Source of the DNA: Ciona intestinalis
Taxonomy: Eukaryota > Chordata > Ascidiacea > Phlebobranchia > Cionidae
DNA length: 64,000 bases
Direction: 5' to 3'
Assembly (NCBI RefSeq): GCF_000224145.3
Contig: NC_020175.2
Coordinates: forward strand, 2,233,638-2,297,637
The notes beneath the pieces were generated by a model. It saw nothing but the letters and a program-made list of their open reading frames with translations, made no database searches and had not been told where the DNA came from. Each line of letters opens with the position of its first letter. The first letter of the stretch is position 1. Shown here in pieces: positions 48,601 through 60,600 of the stretch. The position numbers were made by a program, and so were the translations under genes.

Positions 48601-51600
48601 AGAATATTTTTTTCACTATTTTTTTGTGACATGTTTTTTTCTCGTCAGATTATCATTTCTTTAAAAACAGATTCTATATAATACAAGTTACACTAGAATA
48701 CTTTTTTCATTTCTAAATAAGTTTTGTTAAATTTACGAAAAACCTAAATGATATTCTATTTTGCATATTATAACACTACATAATACTGGGCTACCTTAAC
48801 AGCTGTCTTGGAAAAACCACTTGAGAAAAAGGCAGGGCGTAACTATGGGCCACCTGGTACCAAACGTCTCATCTACTTTATTGATGATATCAACATGCCA
48901 GAGGTTGATAAATATGGAACTGTACAACCGCATACACTCATCAGGCAGCATATGGATTACAAGCATTGGTAAGATCTAAGCCGTAAATAAAATATACTTA
49001 CAGAATTATGTTGTGTTCGTTTCACAGCAAGTTTTGTATTATATTTCTTTCAAAACATTTCTTAAGTGTATAGTGGTGCTTTTAGTCCATAACTCTGAAA
49101 AAATGATTAGGGCCCCTGTGGCCTACCTTTAACCCAGAGGTAATGCATTCAAGGCTCTTCGCTGCTACTATTGGGTGCATTTGTGTCATTGGGCAAGACA
49201 CTTAACAGCAATTGCTCCAACCCAGTGGTCACTATTAACCATACATAAAAAATTATAATCACCCACAAAGTAACATACTTGGTAACTCGTAAGTTGGCAC
49301 AAGGTGTATAAAACAGAACACCCGTATTAGAACAACTAAAAATTAATATTTGTATATTTAGTTCTTTTCTACATACACCCACATTATACCCCATGTTAAA
49401 CCACAGGTACGACCGACAGAAATTATCGCTCAAAGAAATCCACAATGTTCAATATGTTTGCTGCATGAACCCAACATCTGGTTCTTTCACCATTAGTTCC
49501 AGATTGCAGGTATACTGAAAACCTAATGCCTTTTTATAACATATGATGTTATGTGTTCATATAATGTTGAGTGTGCTATAAGTGTTAAAGTATCTAAATT
49601 TACTCTAAAATTTGATTTTTTTAAATGAAAAATTTTAAAATATTTCACAATAAAGTTTACTCAAAAAAATAATAACTCGAAGAAATATTTGAAATAAGTT
49701 GTTTCCTTTTTTGTAGCTTTATTTTTTTTGTTTAACAACTGGTATATAGAATCCAATAAAACTAAATAAATATTTTACAAAAAAAATGCAAAAAAGATTA
49801 AATCTCAAAATACAGTCCGGAGCATTTTAACAAAATGATGAAATGTAATACAGTTATATTTTTTGATTTAAACTCTGATTAATTTTTTGTTCAAGAATTA
49901 TTTTACACTGTTAGTATTTCATTCTAAATTCTACTTAACTAATTTTTAATTCTCCACAGAGACACTTTTGTATGATAAAATGTGATACATTTTTTTTAAA
50001 CTCTGATTTATTTTGCGTTCAAAAACTATCTACACCGTCAGTATTTCATTCTAAATTCTACTTAACTAATTTTTAATTCTCCACAGCGACACTTCTGTGT
50101 CTTTGCGCTCAGCTTCCCTGGAAAAGACGCGGTGAAGACAATCTACAGCAGCATCTACAACCAACATCTTAAGATCAACAAATTCAGCGTTGGGTTGCAG
50201 AAGCACTCCAGCCAGCTCGTGGATGCTGCTCTCTTCCTCCACACCAGGATCACTCAGGTCTTTCTCCCAACTGCCATCAAGTTCCACTATGTCTTTAACC
50301 TCCGTGATCTTTCCAACATCTTCCAGGTAAAAAGAAAAAAAATGACTTTTTTTTTGTGTTACCAAATAATTGTATATGTAACCTATGCAACAACAGTCAT
50401 TATAAAACATGTGATTTTTTTATACTAGAAAAAAAAAATTACTGATTAATTGTATTTAAGTCTGTTGTATATTTAACTTGTTTATTCACATGTGGCAGGG
50501 CAACAACAGTCGCTATAGCACGGGTGGCCAATTTTATATCTTCCTACCATGTGTGCTATTTAGTATGTCATTATATCTTTGATTGACTAATTGAAAAGCC
50601 TGTAAAGAACAACTGAGTTACAGCAATTGCTGTTAAGTTTGCTGCCCAAGGACATGTACGCCCAGAGTTATGGCAGCACAAATCCTTGAGCCCAAAACCT
50701 CTCAGCTTTAGAGGCGTGCACTCTGTCCAATGTGCCACGACCTCAAACTTTTTATTTATCTTAAACCATGGCCTTATTAAACCATGGCCTTATTAAACCA
50801 TGGCCTTATTAAACAATGGCCTCATTAAACAATGGCCTTGTTAAACCATGGCCTTACTAAACCATGGCCTTATTAAACCATGGCCTTATTAAACCATGGC
50901 CTTACTATCGAATGCTGTTTGAAATTATTGCATATGCCAACCTTTGCTTCTGTTCTTTCACCCACTTTTTTATTTCTATTTTTGCTTGCGCACCCTCTAT
51001 GTATTTTTTGTACGCCAGATAAAATTATACCAGCTGTAGTTTTTTGTTCCGAAAAAAAAATTTAAATTTTTACATTAAACCAATTAAATTCCATTACATT
51101 CACACAGGGTATTTTATACGCGTCTTCTGATGCAGTAAAGACTGTATCGGACATGGCAAAACTGTGGTTGCACGAGGCAAGTCGTGTGTACAGGGATAAA
51201 TTAATTGATGATAAAGACATGAAAAGCTTTGACGACTTATCCATGGATATCTGCAAGAAATATTTTGAGGTGAGACAATCTACATTTTACATATTTTTTT
51301 CAAGTTTATACAGTATAACAGCTATTGTATGTTAACAGTTAGGCACAGACTAAGTTTAAAATTTCTGTGCATTTAAATGTTCACTTAAATATATTTTTTT
51401 TTACAGTAAAATAAATAGTTTTTAGGCCTTATTCAACTCAGTGCCATCTCTTTTTAACCTTTATTTGAGTCACAAGGTCTCACAACCCATTTATTTAGAT
51501 TCAATAACTTAACTTTTTTATGCAGGACCTCGATGAAGCAGCAGTGCGACCTGACCCTCATATCTATTGTCACTTCGCAACTGGCATCGGTGAACCTAAA

Positions 51601-54600
51601 TATTTCTCCATACCAACGTGGGACGCGTTGAACAGACTATTGGTTGAAGCACTCGAGAATTACAACGAGATGAACGCTGTAATGAACCTCGTCCTGTTTG
51701 GAGACGCCATGGCTCATGTGTAAGAATGAATTAATGACAGTTAAAATCTTCTTTTTTTTTCTATTTATTTTTTTTCCTTAATTTTTTTTAATTTTTTTTT
51801 TTTTAATTTTTTCCTTAAAATCTGCTTAAAGAAATTTAGGCGTCATTTATTTTTTTAAATAGTTTATTACCAGTAAGCTGTTTAAAAAAGTTTAGATTTC
51901 AAAACATTTCATCTCCAAACTTTTAGTTGTCGTATCAACCGAATCTTCGAGAGTCCGAGAGGATATGCTCTTCTTGTTGGAGTAGGAGGATCAGGGAAAC
52001 AGAGTTTGTCAAGATTAGCTGCTTTCATTAGCAATCTTGATGTCTTCCAAATCACACTAAGGAAAGGATATGGGATCCCAGATTTAAAAGTGGGTTCAGT
52101 TGCGTATCATATACCTGAAACCCCCCTGTCTGTCGGAGGGGCATAGATGGATTAGGGGGCCTTTGTTATACCCTATATACTATGATACCCAACACTTTCA
52201 AAGTTAATTTTCAAAATGAATCTACATTTTTTTATTAAATATCAACAAATATATTAGAGAGACCTATGTAACTGCTTAATGGCAATTGATTTATGGATCA
52301 CCAGATATAGTGATAAAGAAGGGGGCTTAGAGGTTATGTTTTAATGCAGGAAATGGTATTCAAATTTTTAGTTAAATTTTCTTATCTTTTGTTTTACTAA
52401 TAGAACTACAACAAAACCCGTCTCAATTTATATGCTGATTTTTTTCTGTTACTTTATTTTTCAAATGTGTACAAAACATGTGTATAATTCGAATTTAAAT
52501 GTTTGAAAATCCTTATTAAAAGTTATAATGAAATGTGTCACCTAATATTACCAATATCAATTTTAGTTCAATGAGCAATATTTCAAAATATGCTTTTTTG
52601 TTGTAATGATTTATGTTACAATTTTTTATTTTATTGTACAATAACAGATTGATCTTGGAGCATTATTTGTGAAAGCTGGTGTGAAAAATGTTGGTGTTCT
52701 TTTCCTATTGACAGATGCCCAGGTAATTATGCTCAGTTCACTGTATGTGTTGGTGAACCATTCAAATATTTGCTTTATAGATATAGTAGGGTGGGGAAGA
52801 TGGGACACCTTTAGCACATAATATCTAAATATCTTGATCATGTTTTAAACAATTACTAACGGTCACTGGGAGTCATGGGCATATAGTTTTATAATTTCTT
52901 GAATGTTGTTTGTTTACTACTAAACGGAGCGAGAAAATAGAGGTAAAAGGTGTTCCATCTTTCCCCACCCTACTGTATATTAAAGGGCCTAAACACACCC
53001 CACGTCACTTTTATTTTTTATGGTAAATTCATAAAGCGACCGTTTTATTGATTCCAAAAATACTTTGCTTATTAAAATTGGTCCAGTATAGGCGGAGATA
53101 TTCGTCCTCAAACAGTGATCTCTAGCGCTATCTTTTTTTTTACTACGAGCTCCGTGATTGTGACGTTGGAACGTACTAGTCACGTGACTGATTCATTCGT
53201 AAAAGCGAAACCTGCGTTTTTTTGTGCTTTTTTGCGTTTTTTTTGTTCTCTCGTTTTTCGCTGAAAACACTGCCTCTCGCCTTTCTGAATGAGAGCGGCC
53301 ACGCTTCAACAATTTTGTTACGTGTTTGTCACGTGGGTAGTACACTTCTCAATTTTTTTCGCCACGCAACTTTCAAATCAGTTTTTTGAATTTCACGGTG
53401 TTTGAGCTGGAATATCTTTGGTTATACAGAACCGATTAAAACAAGTAAGGTGTCGTTGGAATTAGAAAAACACACTCTATCGATTAAAGCGAAGTACATT
53501 TGGGGTGTGTTTAGGCCCTTTAAAACTCTTAAAAAAAGTTAAAGATTGCCTTTTCTTAAAGATTGCTCAATATCTTTATGTGTAAGTTAGTGAGCATAAA
53601 CCTGTTACACGTTCAAGTTGTGTATTAAAATTGTTCAAACGCCTTTAGATTTACAAAAATGCTCATATTAAATTTAAAGCAATTTATTAAGTTATTAGTT
53701 ACACCTATCTAAAGAAATTAAATTTTTGCTTAAAAACAAAAAAAAAATCATTTTAATCCAATTTGATTTTTTTCCAGGTTGCTGAAGAGCGGTTTTTGGT
53801 CCTTGTGAACGACATGCTTTCCACTGGTGAAATCTCGGACCTCTTTCCAGATGATGAAATCGAAAACATCATCAATGGAGTGAGGAACGAGGTGAAAGGA
53901 TCAGGTCTTGTCGACACCAGGGAAACTTGCTGGAGGTTTTTTATAGAAAGAGTCCGCAGGAATTTGAAGGTTAGTTTTTTTGCGTGTTGGGTAAAAAAAC
54001 TACTCTAAAACGCTTGTCTGTTGGCATTTCACGTTACAGGACCTCATATAGAATAACATGCTAACCTTTGAACATGTTCTGTTCTGTGCTAATGCTTGTA
54101 TTTCATTGTTAATTTTGAGTGTTAGGTAATAAGTATTCTAAACTTTGGTGCTCTGGGTCTGTTTTGCTGGCTTTTTACCAAACCCTATGTAAGATCTACT
54201 TGTTTCATCAGTTTTTTTATAGTTTTTGCAAATACTTGTTAATTTACATAAGTATCACTTAGCTAATTTTACTATCATTAAATATAAATAAAAAAAAATG
54301 ATAAAATTACACAAACTTTATGTAATTTACAATTGTACCAAACCCTATGTAAGGTCTACTTGCTTCATCAGCAGATTTTTGTAACTTTTGCAAATACTTG
54401 TTAACTACATTAGTTTCACTCAGATAATTTTACTATCATTAAATATAAATAAAAATATGATAAAATTATATCAACTTTATATAATTTACAATTTTACGAA
54501 ACCCTTTGCTCCGATCTTATTTATTCCTGATACTTTTTAATTCCAACTAAACTATCATCCTAATTATTGTGACTCAATTTACCAACTAGGAATACAGCTA

Positions 54601-57600
54601 CTCATTAAGTTGTACTCAACCATATTTTAGTAAAAAATATTGGATAATTAAATTTTACTTACATAGATTTACCAGTTAGTAAGTAATTATTTAGTCAACA
54701 CTTTACACATCCAACAGAAGTAAAAAGTTGTACATACATACTTTTTTATAAATAATTGCCCTCACTGAACACTAACAAAGTTTTAAGCCTCAACATTTTT
54801 TGCTTCTTAATAAATAAGTTAAAATAATATTAATTTCCCCATAACATGGTCTTCTTTACCTTCATAAAACCAATATTATGTAACCTTATTACTTAGGTGG
54901 CTCTCTGTTTCTCCCCTGTTGGCAGCACCCTGCGTGTTCGTGCTCGTAAATTCCCAGGTGTTGTCAACTGTACGGCCATCGATTGGTTTCATGAATGGCC
55001 ACAGGATGCTCTTGAATCTGTCAGTTTGCGTTTCCTTTCTGACATTGAGAATGTGGAGGTTAGTTTAGTTTCTTTAAATATGTGGACATTTTTAACTATT
55101 AACCTAAAAAATTTTATCAGCCTAAACAATTAAGTATGAACTTTTGCTGTATTTCAAAGCCGTTTTGATCAATGTTAAAATAAAATTAAAACAATAACAG
55201 GTTTATGCTTATTAACCCCTGCCTCGAACTCAGAGGTAATGGGTTTAAGGCTCGTTGTTGCTACCATTGTGGGCGTATGTGTTCTTGGGCAAGGCACTTA
55301 ACGGCAATTGCTTCAACTCAGTGGTCACTAATGGTCCGCCTAAATTATCAACCACACAAAAAAAAATCCACAAAAAACACCCACAAAGTAACATACTTGG
55401 TAACTCGTAAGCTGGTATGAGGTGTATGAACATCCATGTTATAACGACTGTCGTTTTAAGGCCACCCAAGGATAAAGTAAGCTACATTCATTTATTTAAA
55501 TTTCAAAATAATGGTATTGAGTAAACTTTAAGAAAGGGTAAAAAAAACTTTCGTGAAATTCATGTAAACTTTGATTTTTTTCACTTACATAGCTTTCTTT
55601 TTCTAGGATAGTGAAAGAGAATCCATCAGCAAGTTTTTATCATTTGTCCACATGAGTGTTAATGACCTGGGGAAGGAATATTTGCTCAATGAAAGGTATA
55701 TTAATTGTTCAGATACAAACCATATTGTAAAACTGAATATAAAAATTTAAACTAAAAATAGACTATTTTTATTGTAGAATTTTTGGAGATTTTGTAACCA
55801 CCGCGGCCAATCAAGTTAAAGTCTGTGTTTTTTCTATGAATACAATATTACTTTACGACATAATGTATACCCTTTTTCCTGTGAATTTCTCAATTTTCAC
55901 ACATAAATCACACAACCCAGTAGTTGGCAATAAGTAAAGGCAGCAACAACTGTAGTTACACAACTTATTAGCGTGTACCACTTTTACAGCCCTTTTTTCA
56001 AACCAGAGGTTGTCTCGTCTGATGCTCGATGCTATCCCTGAAAAAAAAATTATAATTACTATTTAAACCCAGTAGGGCCAGTAACCACTAACAAGTTTTC
56101 TCATAATCTAATTAAATGCAAGTTTTCTCATAACTCTTAAACAGGGGTAGTCCATGCAGTAGCACCCCGGATGTTGGGGTAATGGGCCATTTGTGGTCCA
56201 AATCCCAGCACCCATGGCGTGCCACGCGGCGGGACCTCTTCCACATAGAATAAAATACAATAAATCCCTCATTCAGTTGCTATTTAACAATATTCAAAAT
56301 TCTTTACTCTGTCCGGCGCCGTGGCATAGTGGTTAGCGCGCCTGCCTGTAACCCAGAGANNNNNNNNNNNNNNNNNNNNNNNNNNNNNNNNNNNNNNNNN
56401 NNNNNNNNNACTTGATAAGAATTAAACATAAATTTCTTGTGAGTCCACCAGGCGTGGCGACACGCTTATTTTGTTCCAATTAATTGTAAACATTTTTACC
56501 TGTAAGCGTGTTTTAACAACTGTTGTTTTGCTGCTATACCCTGTCTTTTCGTTTAAAATAATTCTAAATCTTCAATTCCATAATCACAGAAACAAATAAA
56601 GTTATTGTTATATTATTACATAGTTTAGCACCCATATATCTCGCCATGACCCAGTTTGATTATTTCACTTCATTATAACATAGGTGGATGACTTGAAAGC
56701 AAAACTTGCGGCTCAGGAAATTGAACTCAAGCAAAAGAATGACGACGCTGATAAACTTATTCAGGTTTGATAAATAACAAACAGTTTTGCCCTGGGAAAA
56801 TAAAATGATTTACAACATAGTCTACCTATCTAATTTAAACGCAGAATTATAATATAGTAGGGTGGGGGAAGATGGAACACCTTTAGCACATATATTTAAA
56901 TATCCTGATCGTATTTTAAACAATTAAACAACGGTCTATTTGTGAGTCATAAAAGTGCGGTTTTATATTTCTCTGAATGTTCTTTTGTGTATCATCATAT
57001 GGAACGAGAAAACAGAGTAAAACGGTGTCCTATCTTCCCCCATTCTACTATATCACTTGTACTTACTGGTAAATCTAGTTGTTTAACATTTAAATGGTTA
57101 GAATAGCGATTCAGTCATACCTGTAAAAATGATGCAGGTTGATGCATATTAAATATATTTGTTATAACTGTATAGACATATTTTTATTTGGAACATAGAA
57201 TAATCCCCTTGGCTGTACCAATGTGTTTGTTCTCTCTTTGAGATTATTGCCTAAAAAACGAAAACCGCTGTAACAAAACACATAAACCTTTTGTTTAGGC
57301 GAAATATATATCTTATTATACAATTGGTTGGACTTGATTTTTGTCTGTTTTTCGAGCACCAGATCCTTACTGTATTTTTTTACACAAGAATTGTTTAACT
57401 ATATAAACACCAGATCACGGTCAGATTCACGGAATTCTCTACAGTTTTGCCTGTTTGTATAAGCAAAAACGCATACAATACTGTAATAAATTCTAAACAA
57501 ACTGTTTGTATTAGGTTGTTGGTGTTGAGACTGAAAAGGTGAGCAAAGAAAAAGCTGTTGCTGATTTTGAAGAAGAAAAAGTAACAGCTATTGAGGTGGA

Positions 57601-60600
57601 AGTATCAAAGAAGAGGTCCGATTGTGAATCAGATCTTGCAAAAGCTGAACCAGCTCTCATTGCAGCTCAAGCTGCTTTAGATACTCTTAACAAGGTGGGT
57701 TGGTTATTTTAGCACAACTTGTTAAATATTTTTTAGTACAACTTGATGAAATTAGGACCAATAATGTTTTAATCTTTATTCTTTATATTTTATATAAATC
57801 ATTTTATTATTAAGTGATGTATAGTGGGTGGGGAAGATGGGACACCTTTTTGGTCTACTTTTTTGTTCCATTTGGTGGCAAACAAAGAAAATTAAAAGAG
57901 TTATAAAACCATATCCTCACAACTCTCATAGATCGTTGTTAATTGTTTAAAACACGATCAGGATATCTGGATATTATGTGCTAAAGGTATCCCATCTTTC
58001 CCCACCCTACTATACATATTATGTCAATGCACATTTTTCATACTCAAAGAAATTGGTAAATTTATTTTATTTTTTCAGAACAACTTGACTGAGTTGAAGT
58101 CGTTTGGTTCGCCACCGGGGGCAGTAGTAAACGTGGTGTCGGCCGTGATGGTGCTGATGGCTCCGGGAGGGAAAATACCAAAAGATAAAAGTTGGAAATC
58201 TGGAAAGATTATGATGGCTAAGGTAAATGGTGTTTTAATGTACAAATTTAACTTCTGTGTATTGTTTTTTTTATTTATTTATGCCCAATTTGTATTGTGT
58301 TTTGTTTGTATGTTGTGTGGGATAAAATTTAAAGATAAGTCAGCTCAAGTATTTTAACTGGCACTGTTTTTCACAGTTTTTATCCAAAGTATGTTTTATG
58401 ACTGTTGTTTTTTCTGTTCCCTTCTCTTTGTTCTTTAAGTAACAAGATCTTCACTAATGTTTTAAAAATGTTAAATAAAAGTTATGTTTCATGCATTTAT
58501 TACTTAGGCAGTCTGTCTTGTGTTTACTTTTTTAGTCAGTCTTCCTGGGGTTTTAATTGTATAATTTATCATGGTCAAATATCATGTGTTTTTGCACTAA
58601 GTCACCAAAATTACATAGGTTTACTACATTACTGGTTGACTACATTACATAATATGGATTCCAGTTTCATAATGTAAATTTTTGTTGCATAATTTTGTTA
58701 AGTTTTTGCCCTCCCACTATCCTCTTTACAGTGCCCTTATTTCCACTTATCTTGCCTTTTTCCCCCTTTTCCTGTTTTTTTCGATTGCGTACATTGTTGC
58801 TTTACATACCGTAAAGGCGGGTTCACACTAGCGCCGATGGCTGGTGATTCGAGAGAGTCTGGCAATATTCTGACGTCACCTCCCCCCATCGCTAGCGATA
58901 CGAGTGACATAAAATCGATTAGAAACAGTTTCTACTCTGCCGAGGATCGCTAGCGATGAGTGTGTATAATGTAACTTAGCATGCTGGCTTAAAATCTAAT
59001 TCCAACAAGCAGTAAAATTCGATTTTCTGTCGCAGGTTGATCAATTCTTGGACAACCTGATAACTTACGACAAAGAAAACATCCACGAAAACTGCTTGAA
59101 AGCCATTCGACCATTTTTGGACAATCCTGAGTTCGATCCAGATTTCATTCGTTCAAAGGTAACAAAAAAAAATTATTTTTTTTACATAAAATTTTTTTTA
59201 AATTTTAAAATAAGCGTGTATATATGTATGTAGTAAAATTGGTCATGTGATCACAAAGCTTAAAAAGGCCAATAAACGACAAAAAATAATTAAATGATAA
59301 AGGCAGCTTATCAATTTGTCATAATTGTAAATAAATTATCCTATTTTCTTATACCTGTCATACCTGTCAACAATACTTAGAACTTAGTAAAACATCGGAA
59401 AAGAATATTTGCAACAGTATTTAGTTAAACATATAGTAGGGTTGGCAAAAACAGGACATCTTTAGCACATAATAGCAAAATATCCTGATCGTATTTTAAA
59501 CAATTAACAACCGCTATACTAGTCGTGAGGATACGGTTTTATAATTTTTTGAGTTTTTTTTGTTTACTACAAAATGGGACGAGAAAATAGAATAAAAACA
59601 TGTAAAAAACATCCCCACTCTACTATACCTTTTTTTCTACTAGTCTCTAGCTGCTGCAGGATTGTGTGCATGGACAGTTAACATTGTGAGGTTTTATGAA
59701 ATCTTCTGTGACGTCGAACCCAAGCGTATTGCACTGGCTAAAGCAAATGCGGAGTTACAAGCAGCTCAAGAAAAACTGACCGTCATTAAAAATAAAATTG
59801 CTGTAAGTGTTTGTGTAATTTTGTTATTTTTTTGTTTGTTTTTAAAAAATACATTGATGAATAAATGGTTTAAAAATAAGGCTACGGTTGTAAAAATGTG
59901 TAGTTTTCGGTTGTAAATAAATTTTTTTCAAATCGCATTGATTACTATTATATTGACCATATTATTAAACATTCAGATATATAAGAATAACCTACAAAGT
60001 TACATACATGGTAATTCTACTAACTATTATTTGAAGACTAATTAACAAAAAGCAAAACTCAATAAAAATTAAATAGTGAACACACACATTTATTTAAATA
60101 CATATACATTTATTTAAAATATTTTTTATTTAAATTTATTTAAATTTTTTTTAAATTCAGGGCTTTTTATCTCACATGTTTCAATAAATTTTCACACATT
60201 TCCCTGTTACTCTGCTAATACGCATTTTTTTTGCTTTAGTTGCTGAATTCGAACTTAGCAACACTGACGGCTCAGTTTGAAGAAGCCACTGCAGCTAAAC
60301 TTAAATGTCAACAGCAGGCTGAGGCAACTCAGCTTACCATATCGCTTGCAAACAGGTATAATATGAACAAATTCTATCACATAAAAGCACAAACCACAGG
60401 CCAATATGAGCTAATCTATACTGTAGTGTTGGTTTTGCAGCCAAGATTTTATTTGATACTTTTAGTTTTTAGTAGTTTTTACCTGCAGCGTGTGTATAAT
60501 GACTGTTGTTTTGTTGCTAATTTCCACCTATTTGTTGTTTTATTAATTAACTTGATCTTTGCTACTCTTTTTGAACAGATAAATGTAATTATGTTATATT

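Larger units (their letters stand above)
46849..51719 (+). other. dynein AAA3 module, exons 49-56
   Basis: Exons: 46849-47023, 47179-47352, 48094-48301, 48803-48968, 49407-49509, 50087-50326, 51108-51269, 51526-51719. Walker A GNAGVGKS is at 48181-48204 and Walker B is [13 protein letters not shown] in exon 52. The exon 51 donor falls after a single base (CAA A|GTAATT), giving Thr at the joint where relatives have Ala. Confidence 0.93.
51927..55695 (+). other. dynein AAA4 module, exons 57-61
   Basis: Exons: 51927-52089, 52648-52722, 53778-53969, 54897-55058, 55607-55695. Walker A GVGGSGKQ is at 51979-52002 and the Walker B-like stretch is LFLLTDAQV in exon 58. Exon 61 ends in phase 2 after LLNE. 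The next family segment (about 47 residues, ending SAQ) is not in the readable sequence before exon 62 and must fall in the gap at 56360-56409. Confidence 0.93.
56684..60355 (+). other. dynein stalk and microtubule-binding domain, exons 62-67
   Basis: Exons: 56684-56764, 57515-57694, 58079-58222, 59036-59158, 59644-59802, 60240-60355. Exons 62-63 are heptad-rich coiled coil 1 ([24 protein letters not shown]). Exons 64-66 hold the tip domain ([49 protein letters not shown]). The end of exon 66 and exon 67 form coiled coil 2 ([10 protein letters not shown]). Confidence 0.93.

Noticed and set aside
50066..50410. 114-codon minus-strand open frame
   Set aside because: It is antisense to dynein exon 54 and has no independent support.
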